The position numbers and the translations under genes are program-made. A stretch of DNA of 10,606 nt from Eubacterium sp. Its GTDB lineage: Bacteria > Bacillota > Clostridia > Lachnospirales > Lachnospiraceae. The DNA is taken from positions 1-10,606 of the forward strand of contig DOVJ01000166.1 in the NCBI GenBank assembly GCA_003520145.1, written 5' to 3'. Under the pieces are notes generated by a model. That model saw only the letters and a program-made list of their open reading frames with translations, was not told the DNA's origin and did not search any database. Positions 1 to 6,283 of the stretch are shown here, piece by piece. Each line of letters opens with the position of its first letter. The first letter of the stretch is position 1.

Positions 1-1
1 T

Positions 2-37
2 AAGGCACTTGTTGCTGCTGGTCCTAAGGTTGACTAA
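2..37 (+). CDS. C-terminal end of an unidentified upstream gene (partial)
   Basis: The second forward frame reads KALVAAGPKVD and then TAA at 35-37, entering from the left edge. Frame 1 opens with a stop at once. Frame 3 gives a Leu-rich peptide (RHLLLLVLRLTKN) that looks less natural. The tail is typical of a small soluble alpha/beta protein, but 11 residues are too few to name a family. The gene-like frame and the hairpin 25 bases later support a real gene end. No function is claimed. Confidence 0.4.
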   Translation, partial: KALVAAGPKVD

Positions 38-61
38 GAATTAATTAAAGGTTGTTTTATG

Positions 62-81
62 CGGGGGGCTTTTGCCCCCCG
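62..81 (+). terminator. GC-rich hairpin after the upstream gene; atypical terminator or leader hairpin
   Basis: An 8-bp perfect stem (CGGGGGGC with GCCCCCCG) closes on a TTTT loop. The position, 24 bases after a stop codon and just before the ribosome site of the next gene, fits a terminator. The + strand tail is GAAAAATG and the - strand tail is GCATAAAACA, so neither has the U-tract of a canonical intrinsic terminator. It may instead be a leader hairpin or partial attenuator of the following cassette. Confidence 0.5.
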
Positions 82-89
82 AAAAATGT

Positions 90-94
90 GGAGG
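90..94 (+). promoter_or_regulatory. Ribosome binding site GGAGG that sets the start at 101
   Basis: GGAGG lies six bases before the ATG at 101. An in-frame ATG at 59 is also preceded by AAAGG (47-51), but starting there would put the GC hairpin inside the coding sequence and place 14 extra residues before a well-formed signal peptide. The start at 101 is preferred. Confidence 0.75.
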
Positions 95-100
95 TATAAA

Positions 101-538
101 ATGAGAAGAATAAAAGGCGTTGTTAAAAAGAGTATAGCTACATTGTTGCTTTTTGGCATGGTATTTGATTTTAGTGGTGTGTTTGCAGGAGCGTATGAGC
201 AGGGAACAGGTGATGTTAACGTGCCAACTGGTATGACTATGGTGCCTGCTGAATATTATATTGCACGAAGTAAGAATTATAGTTATGTTCTTGTTCAGGC
301 TTACGCAGTTACTCCTGTCCATGGTGGAACTGACAATTTTCATAAGTGTAAGACACAGATAAAGAATTCTCAAACATCATATGATATTTCTGATAAATAT
401 ACATTGAGTGAGTCGGGACCTGTAGTTAATGTATATCTGACTGAGGGTAATTATAACGTATCGCATTTTGATTTATACTTTTCGGGTAATTCCGCAAATT
501 ATCCTGCCAATGTCAGATATTATTATAACGGCAGATAA
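101..538 (+). CDS. Small Sec-exported protein, possible bacteriocin-like product
   Basis: A 145-aa protein with a clear signal peptide: basic MRRIKGVVKK, a hydrophobic core at about 11-29, and probable cleavage near VFAGA at 27-31. The mature part of about 115 residues is rich in Tyr, Ser, Asn and Thr, has a single Cys (83), shows alternating beta-strand-like patterns, and ends in VRYYYNGR. No family is recognised with confidence. The exported beta-rich form, the His/Ser-rich middle and the Tyr-rich end resemble the lactococcin 972 family in outline, and those are also Sec-secreted beside an ABC transporter. This resemblance is by eye only. Two permeases and an ATPase follow at once, so the protein is probably secreted together with a cognate transporter or protected against by it. 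It could equally be an ordinary secreted protein of unknown role. Confidence 0.8.
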   Translation: MRRIKGVVKKSIATLLLFGMVFDFSGVFAGAYEQGTGDVNVPTGMTMVPAEYYIARSKNYSYVLVQAYAVTPVHGGTDNFHKCKTQIKNSQTSYDISDKYTLSESGPVVNVYLTEGNYNVSHFDLYFSGNSANYPANVRYYYNGR

Positions 539-540
539 GT

Positions 541-1329
541 ATGAAGAAAAGCATTAGTCAAGGCTATTTAAGGTATGTGTTTTTAGCTTTTATTCTTGGA
601 ATATTGATCTCTTTTGGACATGTTGTTAATTCTTATTATAAAACTATTAATGACTTTGTCGAGATTATAGATATGCGAAATGAGAATATAACCTATGGCT
701 TTTTGTATGATCTTATTATGATCAATATTCCTTATATTGTCTTTCACATATTCTTTGGCACATACATATACAGAAGATTTTGTTCTGCAAGTATATATTT
801 TTTTGTGCGTAATGTGAATCGTGTGAAGTGGTTTTTGAGTGAGATTTTTAAGCTTTACATATATGCGGTTATGTATTGTTTGTTTTATGTTATGGGAAAC
901 TGCTTCTTGCCGGTTTTTTCGTTTAGATATGGTGTAAGGAGCGGTTTGCTATTTGAGGTTATTATGTATGTTGTAATAACTTCGCTATATTTGCTTGTGA
1001 CGGCATTGGCTATCAATGTTTTGGCTGTTTTGTTTGATAGTAATCTTGCATTTGTTATATGTCAGTTTGTGTATTGTTTTTTTCTCACTTTTTATCTGTG
1101 GCCTGGAACATATCATTATGATAATGAACTTGAAGCTATAGATCCTGATTATATGTGGATGATAAAGTGCAATCCTTTTTCTTATATTGTTTTTTATTAT
1201 AGGAAAACTATGATGGATTATGTGACGAGTATTATGCTATATGTATGCATGCTTTTTATCATAATCCTAGCTGGTATGTATATAGTGAAAAGGCATAATT
1301 TTATTGTTTCAAATCAGGAATATGAATGA
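541..1329 (+). CDS. ABC-2-like membrane permease subunit 1
   Basis: A 262-aa polytopic protein with about six hydrophobic segments, near residues 11-30, 60-78, 103-125, 136-160, 167-187 and 228-249, and a basic cytoplasmic end (VKRHN). Length and topology match ABC-2-type permease subunits of peptide or bacteriocin-immunity transporters, but there is no diagnostic motif, so the assignment rests mainly on the ATPase two genes downstream. The start lies two bases after the stop of the secreted protein and has no good Shine-Dalgarno sequence, which suggests translational coupling. The gene is strikingly AT-rich; two sampled 60-base rows have 18 and 19 G+C. It probably pairs with the next gene as a heterodimeric membrane pore. 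Confidence 0.75.
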   Translation: MKKSISQGYLRYVFLAFILGILISFGHVVNSYYKTINDFVEIIDMRNENITYGFLYDLIMINIPYIVFHIFFGTYIYRRFCSASIYFFVRNVNRVKWFLSEIFKLYIYAVMYCLFYVMGNCFLPVFSFRYGVRSGLLFEVIMYVVITSLYLLVTALAINVLAVLFDSNLAFVICQFVYCFFLTFYLWPGTYHYDNELEAIDPDYMWMIKCNPFSYIVFYYRKTMMDYVTSIMLYVCMLFIIILAGMYIVKRHNFIVSNQEYE

Positions 1330-1346
1330 TAGAAGGGGCGTGAGGT

Positions 1347-2171
1347 ATGTTTAGTCTTTTTAAAGTGCAATTGGGATACTTGTTGAGAAAGAAGAGTACA
1401 ATTGCAGTTTTTTTTATACTTGTTGGTTTTGTTGTTGCTGAATATATTATGAATCTTTCTGAGGCTATAAAGATTGGCGAAACTACCATGATGAATGACC
1501 CTTTTATGGTATCGGCATTATCTGATTGGTCTAAGGTTGGATATTATCTTTTTGCTTTTTATCCCTTTTTAGTTGTATTTCCGACAGCTACATCATATGT
1601 TAATGATAGATCGAGTAGAATAAAGCTTTATTATGAAGGTCGTTCGAATAAAAGAGATTACTATTATTCTAAGCTGCTTGCTATAGCATGTACTACTTTT
1701 ATTGTATTCACAGTTCCTTTTATTCTAGAACTTGTACTTAATATTGTTTCTTTTGATGTCCAGAATTCAAGATGTCATCCTTCGGGACTGCCGTATGTGG
1801 ATAGTGCTAAGACTTACACTTTTTTATTGGATGGACTGTATTATGAGCATAGGGTTTTGTATGTTCTTCTTATGATCTTGATATTTGGTCTTGCATCCGC
1901 GATTTTTGCTGTGTTTAATGCTGCTATAACGGTATTTCCGTTGTTTGAATATAAGATTTTTACGTATTTCCCTATTTATCTTTTATTGTATCTTTTGAGA
2001 GTTGTGGAAGGTGCAAGGAAAGGGCAAGTTTTGTTTAATTACATAACTATGCTGAGGTGGTTTGATGGTACGGAAAAGCTTTTTCCTGCTTTTCTGATAC
2101 TTTTATTTATTCTTGGTTATGCTGCATTTGTTATAGTTAGAAAAAAGATTGGGAAGGATGATGTGTTATGA
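1347..2171 (+). CDS. ABC-2-like membrane permease subunit 2
   Basis: A 274-aa membrane protein with hydrophobic segments near 18-35, 65-84, 109-133, 167-190, 195-217 and 246-264. The stretch from about 78 to 110 (FPTATSYVNDRSS, then EGRSNKRDYYYSKLL) fits the cytoplasmic coupling region of ABC-2 permeases: an aromatic/Pro helix end, then D-R, a short charged stretch, an Arg, and Y-SK before the next helix. This makes it the more recognisable of the two permeases. The ribosome site AGAAGGGG (1331-1338) lies 8 bases before the ATG. The final codons share ATGA with the ATPase start, a classic coupled overlap. The substrate is unknown; the small exported protein is a candidate. Confidence 0.8.
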   Translation: MFSLFKVQLGYLLRKKSTIAVFFILVGFVVAEYIMNLSEAIKIGETTMMNDPFMVSALSDWSKVGYYLFAFYPFLVVFPTATSYVNDRSSRIKLYYEGRSNKRDYYYSKLLAIACTTFIVFTVPFILELVLNIVSFDVQNSRCHPSGLPYVDSAKTYTFLLDGLYYEHRVLYVLLMILIFGLASAIFAVFNAAITVFPLFEYKIFTYFPIYLLLYLLRVVEGARKGQVLFNYITMLRWFDGTEKLFPAFLILLFILGYAAFVIVRKKIGKDDVL

Positions 2172-2815
2172 TACTTGAAGTGAAAGACCTTAATAAGAAG
2201 ATAAAGGGAAAAACTATTCTTGAAGATGTCAATCTTTCACTGACAGATGGTAAGGTGTATGGATTTGTCGGACCTAATGGTTCTGGTAAAACGATGCTTT
2301 TTCGTGCACTTTCCGGTCTTATGGATATAGATAACGGAGAGGTCAGTTTGGATGGGAAGATCCTTCATAAGGATTTTAATATATTGCCGGATCTTGGCAT
2401 AGTCATAGAGAATGCAGGGCTTTATCCTGAACTTAGTGGGTTTGATAATCTTAAGCTTTTGTCTGGCATAAAAAAGAAGATTGATGATAAGCAAATAAGA
2501 GATGTAATAGAAAAGGTCGGACTTGATCCAGCTGATAAAAGACCATTTAGAAAGTATTCACTTGGTATGAAGCAAAGGATTGTGCTTGCGCAGGCTATCA
2601 TGGAAGAGCCTAAGATTCTTTTTTTAGATGAACCGACTAATGCTCTTGATGAAGATGGCGTCGATATGATAAGAAAAATCGTTCTTGATATGAAAAAGAC
2701 AGGTGTGATCATTCTGATTGCAAGCCACAATAAAGAAGATATATCAATTCTGGTTGATGAGGTGTACCGTATCAAGGAAGGCAAGATATCGAGAGATATG
2801 GTACAGGAGGTGTGA
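2168..2815 (+). CDS. ABC transporter ATP-binding protein
   Basis: A compact 215-aa nucleotide-binding protein. Walker A is GPNGSGKT (35-42). The signature is the variant YSLGMKQR (130-137). Walker B is ILFLDEP (150-156), the D-loop is NALD (158-161), and the switch His is in IASHN (187). The Q-loop position reads IVIENAGLYPELSG, with Glu where Gln is usual; E and SLGMKQR together are common in the family of lantibiotic/bacteriocin-immunity and ABC-2 exporters. It would power the two permeases encoded just upstream, binding on the cytoplasmic face. Translation is coupled to the upstream permease through the ATGA overlap at 2168-2171. The ATPase call is firm and the substrate is not known. Confidence 0.96.
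   Translation: MILEVKDLNKKIKGKTILEDVNLSLTDGKVYGFVGPNGSGKTMLFRALSGLMDIDNGEVSLDGKILHKDFNILPDLGIVIENAGLYPELSGFDNLKLLSGIKKKIDDKQIRDVIEKVGLDPADKRPFRKYSLGMKQRIVLAQAIMEEPKILFLDEPTNALDEDGVDMIRKIVLDMKKTGVIILIASHNKEDISILVDEVYRIKEGKISRDMVQEV
2805..2810 (+). promoter_or_regulatory. Ribosome binding site AGGAGG that sets the start at 2817
   Basis: A full-consensus AGGAGG inside the last ATPase codons lies six bases before the ATG at 2817. The same frame stays open back to an ATG at 2718, but that start would overlap the ATPase by about 100 bases and put an unlikely basic/aromatic peptide before the membrane anchor. Confidence 0.8.
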
Positions 2816-2816
2816 C

Positions 2817-3494
2817 ATGAAGATAAGATATACAGCTATTGTTACTGCCTTGGTCTTTACGATATGTGCTTCAATTGGTATATATAATAGACGTTCTTAT
2901 ACCAATTATAATAAGATGCTTGACCCTTTTGAACGCTTTGAGGTTGGTGGAGTTGATCAGGAAACTATTGCTAATTCTATAGATTTTTTTGAAAAAAATG
3001 CTATACAGACAGAGATAAAGACAATTCTTGCTGTTAGATGTGAAGAAAAACCTTCTATTATTGGCAAGAGTGTTTTGCAGAAGTGTGAGGTTGTGAAAGT
3101 ATTTGAAGGGCGGGATGTGAATAAGGGTGATAAGATAAATGTTCCTTGCTGCACAACATTTTTCAAATCCACACTTGATTGCGATGATATCGATTATATG
3201 GCAGGACTATCTTATGTTAATAAGATGATACCAGGGAAGACATATCTTGTTTTTTTGGATGAGAGAATAGAAGGTACTGATATATTCCCGTATGTTGGTC
3301 TTATAGTTAGATGGGCTTTTTGTTACGATGAGCTTCCTATAGTGCTCTTTAAAGATGAGAGCGGTCGTCCTGGAACACTTATAGCTAAGTATAAGAATGT
3401 CAAAGATTCAGAGTTTTTTGTTTGTGATGAAGAGTCAAAGAGTATGGTTTTAAACTTTAAAAGTAGAATGCTACAGAGATACCCGCTTGATTGA
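2817..3494 (+). CDS. Membrane-anchored extracytoplasmic protein of unknown function
   Basis: A 225-aa protein with a short basic start (MKIRY), one hydrophobic segment at about residues 6-20, and a hydrophilic remainder, so it is either exported or anchored at the outer face of the membrane. There is no lipobox Cys at a suitable position. The middle has a beta-rich pattern, CEVVKVFEGRDVNKGDKI and later IPGKTYLVFLDE, of the 'V-x-V-x-K-G … G-D-x-I-x-V … G-x-x-Y-L-x-F-L' kind seen in many secreted Firmicutes proteins of unknown function. The family is not recognised. The gene follows the ATPase with only one base between them, so it belongs to the ABC cassette, perhaps as an accessory or protection factor. 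Its last codons form the left arm of the terminator. Residues DFFEKNA are encoded by T7-G-A7 at 2984-2998. Confidence 0.8.
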   Translation: MKIRYTAIVTALVFTICASIGIYNRRSYTNYNKMLDPFERFEVGGVDQETIANSIDFFEKNAIQTEIKTILAVRCEEKPSIIGKSVLQKCEVVKVFEGRDVNKGDKINVPCCTTFFKSTLDCDDIDYMAGLSYVNKMIPGKTYLVFLDERIEGTDIFPYVGLIVRWAFCYDELPIVLFKDESGRPGTLIAKYKNVKDSEFFVCDEESKSMVLNFKSRMLQRYPLD

Positions 3495-3509
3495 CAAGCG
3501 GGTATTTTT
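3479..3509 (+). terminator. Intrinsic terminator of the ABC cassette
   Basis: A perfect 11-bp stem (ATACCCGCTTG at 3479-3489 with CAAGCGGGTAT at 3495-3505) encloses the loop ATTGA, and the T-run following it gives a U-rich end. The left arm is coding sequence and the TGA stop (3492-3494) sits in the loop. It should end the transcript of the 101-3494 cassette and separate it from the next operon. Confidence 0.9.
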
Positions 3510-3519
3510 GTGGTAGAAT
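3491..3519 (+). promoter_or_regulatory. Sigma-A promoter of the HAD/EAL operon
   Basis: A consensus -35 TTGACA (3491-3496), exactly 17 bases of spacer, and -10 TAGAAT (3514-3519) preceded by TGG (extended -10). The start of transcription would be near 3526, leaving a leader of about 20 bases with AAGAGGTG before the ATG at 3547. The -35 lies in the loop and right arm of the terminator and contains the upstream TGA stop. Confidence 0.85.
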
Positions 3520-3546
3520 TCTTGTGAATATGTTAAGAGGTGTGTT

Positions 3547-4152
3547 ATGATAGACGCTGTTATATATGATATAGGTCGCGTGTTAGTTGGCTTTGAGTGG
3601 ATGTCTTTTGTAAGACAGTATTTTTGTGAAGAGAAGGCTAAGATTCTGACTAAGGCTATCTGGGAAGATGGCAGGTGGAATGAACTTGACAGAGGAGTCT
3701 TGAGCTATGATGATGTCGTAGCTTCATTTAAGGCGAATGCGGCAGGGTGTGAGAAGGATATAGATTTTGTCATGGAGCATGTCAAAGAGTGCCTGACAAA
3801 GCATGATTATGCGATCCCGTGGATTAAGGAAGTTAAGGCTATGGGGAAGAAAGTCTATTATCTCTCGAATTATTCGAGCTTTCTTCGTGATGAGAAGGAA
3901 GAAGTTCTTGATTTTCTGCCATATATGGATGGCGGTGTGTTTTCGTACCAGGAAGGCTGTATAAAGCCTGATAAGAGGATATATGATATCATACTTACAA
4001 GGTATGATATAGAGCCTTCTAAGGCACTTTTTATAGACGATAACAGAGATAACATAGAAGCTGCGAATGCGCTTGGTATAGGAACACATCTTTTTACTTC
4101 ATATGAAGTTGATCACGATGATATTATGAGAAGGTTAGAAGATGCTAGATAG
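3547..4152 (+). CDS. HAD-superfamily (subfamily IA, YihX-like) phosphatase
   Basis: A 201-aa cytoplasmic HAD hydrolase. Motif I is VIYDIGRVL with nucleophile Asp8. Motif II is YYLSNYS (Ser107-Asn108). Motif III is Lys140 in IKPDKRIY. Motif IV is LFIDDNRDN with Asp164/Asp165. The helical cap is inserted at about 17-85. The residue two after the nucleophile is Gly rather than the usual Asp, as in the DxG group that includes the sugar-phosphate phosphatase YihX, so activity on a small phosphorylated metabolite is plausible but the substrate is unknown. It is the first gene of the operon, has its own strong promoter, and overlaps the start of the EIIC/EAL gene by 11 bases. Confidence 0.92.
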   Translation: MIDAVIYDIGRVLVGFEWMSFVRQYFCEEKAKILTKAIWEDGRWNELDRGVLSYDDVVASFKANAAGCEKDIDFVMEHVKECLTKHDYAIPWIKEVKAMGKKVYYLSNYSSFLRDEKEEVLDFLPYMDGGVFSYQEGCIKPDKRIYDIILTRYDIEPSKALFIDDNRDNIEAANALGIGTHLFTSYEVDHDDIMRRLEDAR

Positions 4153-6280
4153 AGTTAAGCGCAGAAGAATTATAGAGTTTTTTTCAGATTCGGTATTTGT
4201 TAAAGCTTTCATGGATGGCTTTATCAGACTTATACCGTTTATTTATGTTGCCTCTTTTACGACTCTTTTGCTTAATTTTCCTTTTGATCCTTACATGAAT
4301 TGGCTTACATCCACGCACTGGCTTGCAAGATCGTATTATCTTCTGGTGACTTTTCTTAACAGATCAACCAATGATTATATGGCTGTATATGTGGCTTTGT
4401 CTGTTGGCTGGAGTTATGCAAGTACCTTGCAGATGAAGACGGGACGCGGTCTTATCCTTGGCGCTTTGTGTGCGCAGGGACTTCTTATCATGTCGTCTAA
4501 CGGTCTTCAGGATATAGATAAGAGGTTCCTCTCGAATCAGGGTATATTCACGGCAGTTATAGTCTGTCTTATGGTATGTCCGCTTTATAAGATTCTTATT
4601 CAGGCGAAGGATGAAGAACGTAAGATAAGAAGACATTATAGACTTCAGAAGTCTATGAATGTCATCATGCATAACTTTTCGACGATCATATACATAAGTC
4701 TCATACTTTCGTGCCTGTCGCTTGCTATCAATCAGATAACTGATGGCAATAACCTTCAGGAACTTGTTAGTGAGTATATAGCGAATACGCTTTTCAGACC
4801 TGCTGTTATAGATAAGGTTTCAGTAGCATTTTTGTATATATTAACATATTCGCTTTTGTGGTTTTTTGGTATACATGGGCAGAATTTCCTCTACATGATC
4901 AATGATGGTCTGTATAACGATCTTCTTATGGCCAATGTGGATGGCGGGGCTCATAACATCATCAATACGGGCTTTTTCAACATATTCTGTAATATGGGTG
5001 GCTCAGGATGTATGCTTGCGCTCATGCTTACGTCTATAGCTATATCGAAGAATAAAGCGGCTAAGACTGTATCGTCTATAGCTCTTGTTCCGGGACTGTT
5101 TAACATAAGTGAGATGGTATTCTTCGGAATTCCGGTTGCTTTTAACCCTGCTTTTCTGATACCTATGACTGTGGCACCTATGTTTAACTGTGCTGTTGCA
5201 TATATAGCTACAAAGGCTGGATTTATACCGATTGTTGCTAATAATGTCAGCTGGGCGACACCGATATTCGTGAATGGATATCTCTCTACTGGAAGTATCA
5301 ACACTATATATCTTCAGGCTGTGCTGCTTGTCGTAGATATGCTTATATTTGTGCCTTTTTATAGGTTCTTTGAAGAGAGCGAGAATCTCAAGCTTGAGAA
5401 GAGAGTAAGGCAGATAGAGGATATACTTAAGGAACACGAGGAGTCTTCGGAGTCTATAACTTTGTCTGAACTTAACGGTATACTTGGAGATACTGTCGAT
5501 TATCTTAAGTCTGATCTGTGGTATGCTATAGCTGAACACGAGCTGTTTCTCATGTATCAGCCGCAGTCATATGCAGATAATAAGTATTTCGGTGCTGAGG
5601 CTTTGATTCGATGGGATCACTATGCCGCAGGGCGTATATATCCGCCGCTTATCATTAAGCTTGCGAAGGAAGGTGGCTTCCTGCCTGAGCTTGAGAGGTT
5701 CATACTTCGTGAATCGGCGAATACTATAAGTCAGATCAATGCTCTTAATCTTCCGAATGTAAGATCTAAGATATCTGCCAATATAACAGGCAATTCAGCT
5801 GATGATGAGCACTTTGTGGATACTGTTAAGGCTGCTGTAGATGAATACAAGATAGATCCGAAGGATCTGTGCATAGAGATAACAGAACAAGAGACGATAT
5901 CGGGTAGTGATGCCATGTATGAGCGTCTTCGCGAGGTCCATAAGATGGGACATAAGTTCTTCATCGATGATTTCGGTATGGGTCATACATCTGTCAATTA
6001 TCTGAAGCTTGGAATCTTTGATGGTGTTAAGTTAGATGGTAAGATAACCAAAGGTGTTATTACCAATGAAGAGGACAGAAGTATCATAAGCTCTGTTGCC
6101 ATGATGTGCGAGAAGCTTAATCTCACACTGGTAGCAGAATTCGTAACTGATAATGAACAGGAGAAGCTTCTTAAGGAGCTCGGCTGTGAGGTGTTCCAGG
6201 GTGGATTGCACAGTGGTCCGCTTGTGTTTGATGATCTTCTTGAATATATAAAAGAACATAGTTTAAGTGATGGTATATAA
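4142..6280 (+). CDS. PTS-EIIC/EAL fusion: membrane c-di-GMP phosphodiesterase
   Basis: A 712-aa fusion. Residues about 20-410 form a PTS EIIC membrane domain of the cellobiose/lichenan type, with many helices, LLWFFGIHGQ (His245) and FNISEMVFFGIPVAFNP (Glu324). These match the conserved His and Glu of the disaccharide site in ChbC-type EIIC. A charged, probably coiled linker (410-440) leads to an EAL domain at about 455-705 that hydrolyses c-di-GMP to pGpG. Its key residues are present: Gln473 (YQPQ), Glu486 (EAL), Asn547, Glu579/Glu582 (EITE), Asp609-Asp610 (DDFG), Lys630, Glu666 and Gln686. The usual AEGVE reads AEFVT. No GGDEF, EIIA or EIIB is fused or adjacent, so the EIIC half probably senses a sugar rather than transporting it. 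Similar fusions occur in Clostridia. Confidence 0.93.
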   Translation: MLDRVKRRRIIEFFSDSVFVKAFMDGFIRLIPFIYVASFTTLLLNFPFDPYMNWLTSTHWLARSYYLLVTFLNRSTNDYMAVYVALSVGWSYASTLQMKTGRGLILGALCAQGLLIMSSNGLQDIDKRFLSNQGIFTAVIVCLMVCPLYKILIQAKDEERKIRRHYRLQKSMNVIMHNFSTIIYISLILSCLSLAINQITDGNNLQELVSEYIANTLFRPAVIDKVSVAFLYILTYSLLWFFGIHGQNFLYMINDGLYNDLLMANVDGGAHNIINTGFFNIFCNMGGSGCMLALMLTSIAISKNKAAKTVSSIALVPGLFNISEMVFFGIPVAFNPAFLIPMTVAPMFNCAVAYIATKAGFIPIVANNVSWATPIFVNGYLSTGSINTIYLQAVLLVVDMLIFVPFYRFFEESENLKLEKRVRQIEDILKEHEESSESITLSELNGILGDTVDYLKSDLWYAIAEHELFLMYQPQSYADNKYFGAEALIRWDHYAAGRIYPPLIIKLAKEGGFLPELERFILRESANTISQINALNLPNVRSKISANITGNSADDEHFVDTVKAAVDEYKIDPKDLCIEITEQETISGSDAMYERLREVHKMGHKFFIDDFGMGHTSVNYLKLGIFDGVKLDGKITKGVITNEEDRSIISSVAMMCEKLNLTLVAEFVTDNEQEKLLKELGCEVFQGGLHSGPLVFDDLLEYIKEHSLSDGI

Positions 6281-6283
6281 TAT

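Noticed and set aside
30..60. TTGACT followed by TTTTAT as a promoter for the ABC cassette
   Set aside because: The spacing is 19 bases, the -10 matches only four of six bases, and the transcript would start within the hairpin. Too weak to list.
2984..2998. T7-G-A7 run in the anchored-protein gene as a phase-variation tract
   Set aside because: The runs are only seven long and the reading frame is intact. In an AT-rich gene this is likely by chance.
5003..5539. Long open frames on the - strand inside the EIIC/EAL gene
   Set aside because: They lie opposite a well-supported gene, have low-complexity Arg/Tyr/Ser-rich translations, no ribosome site and no recognisable motif.
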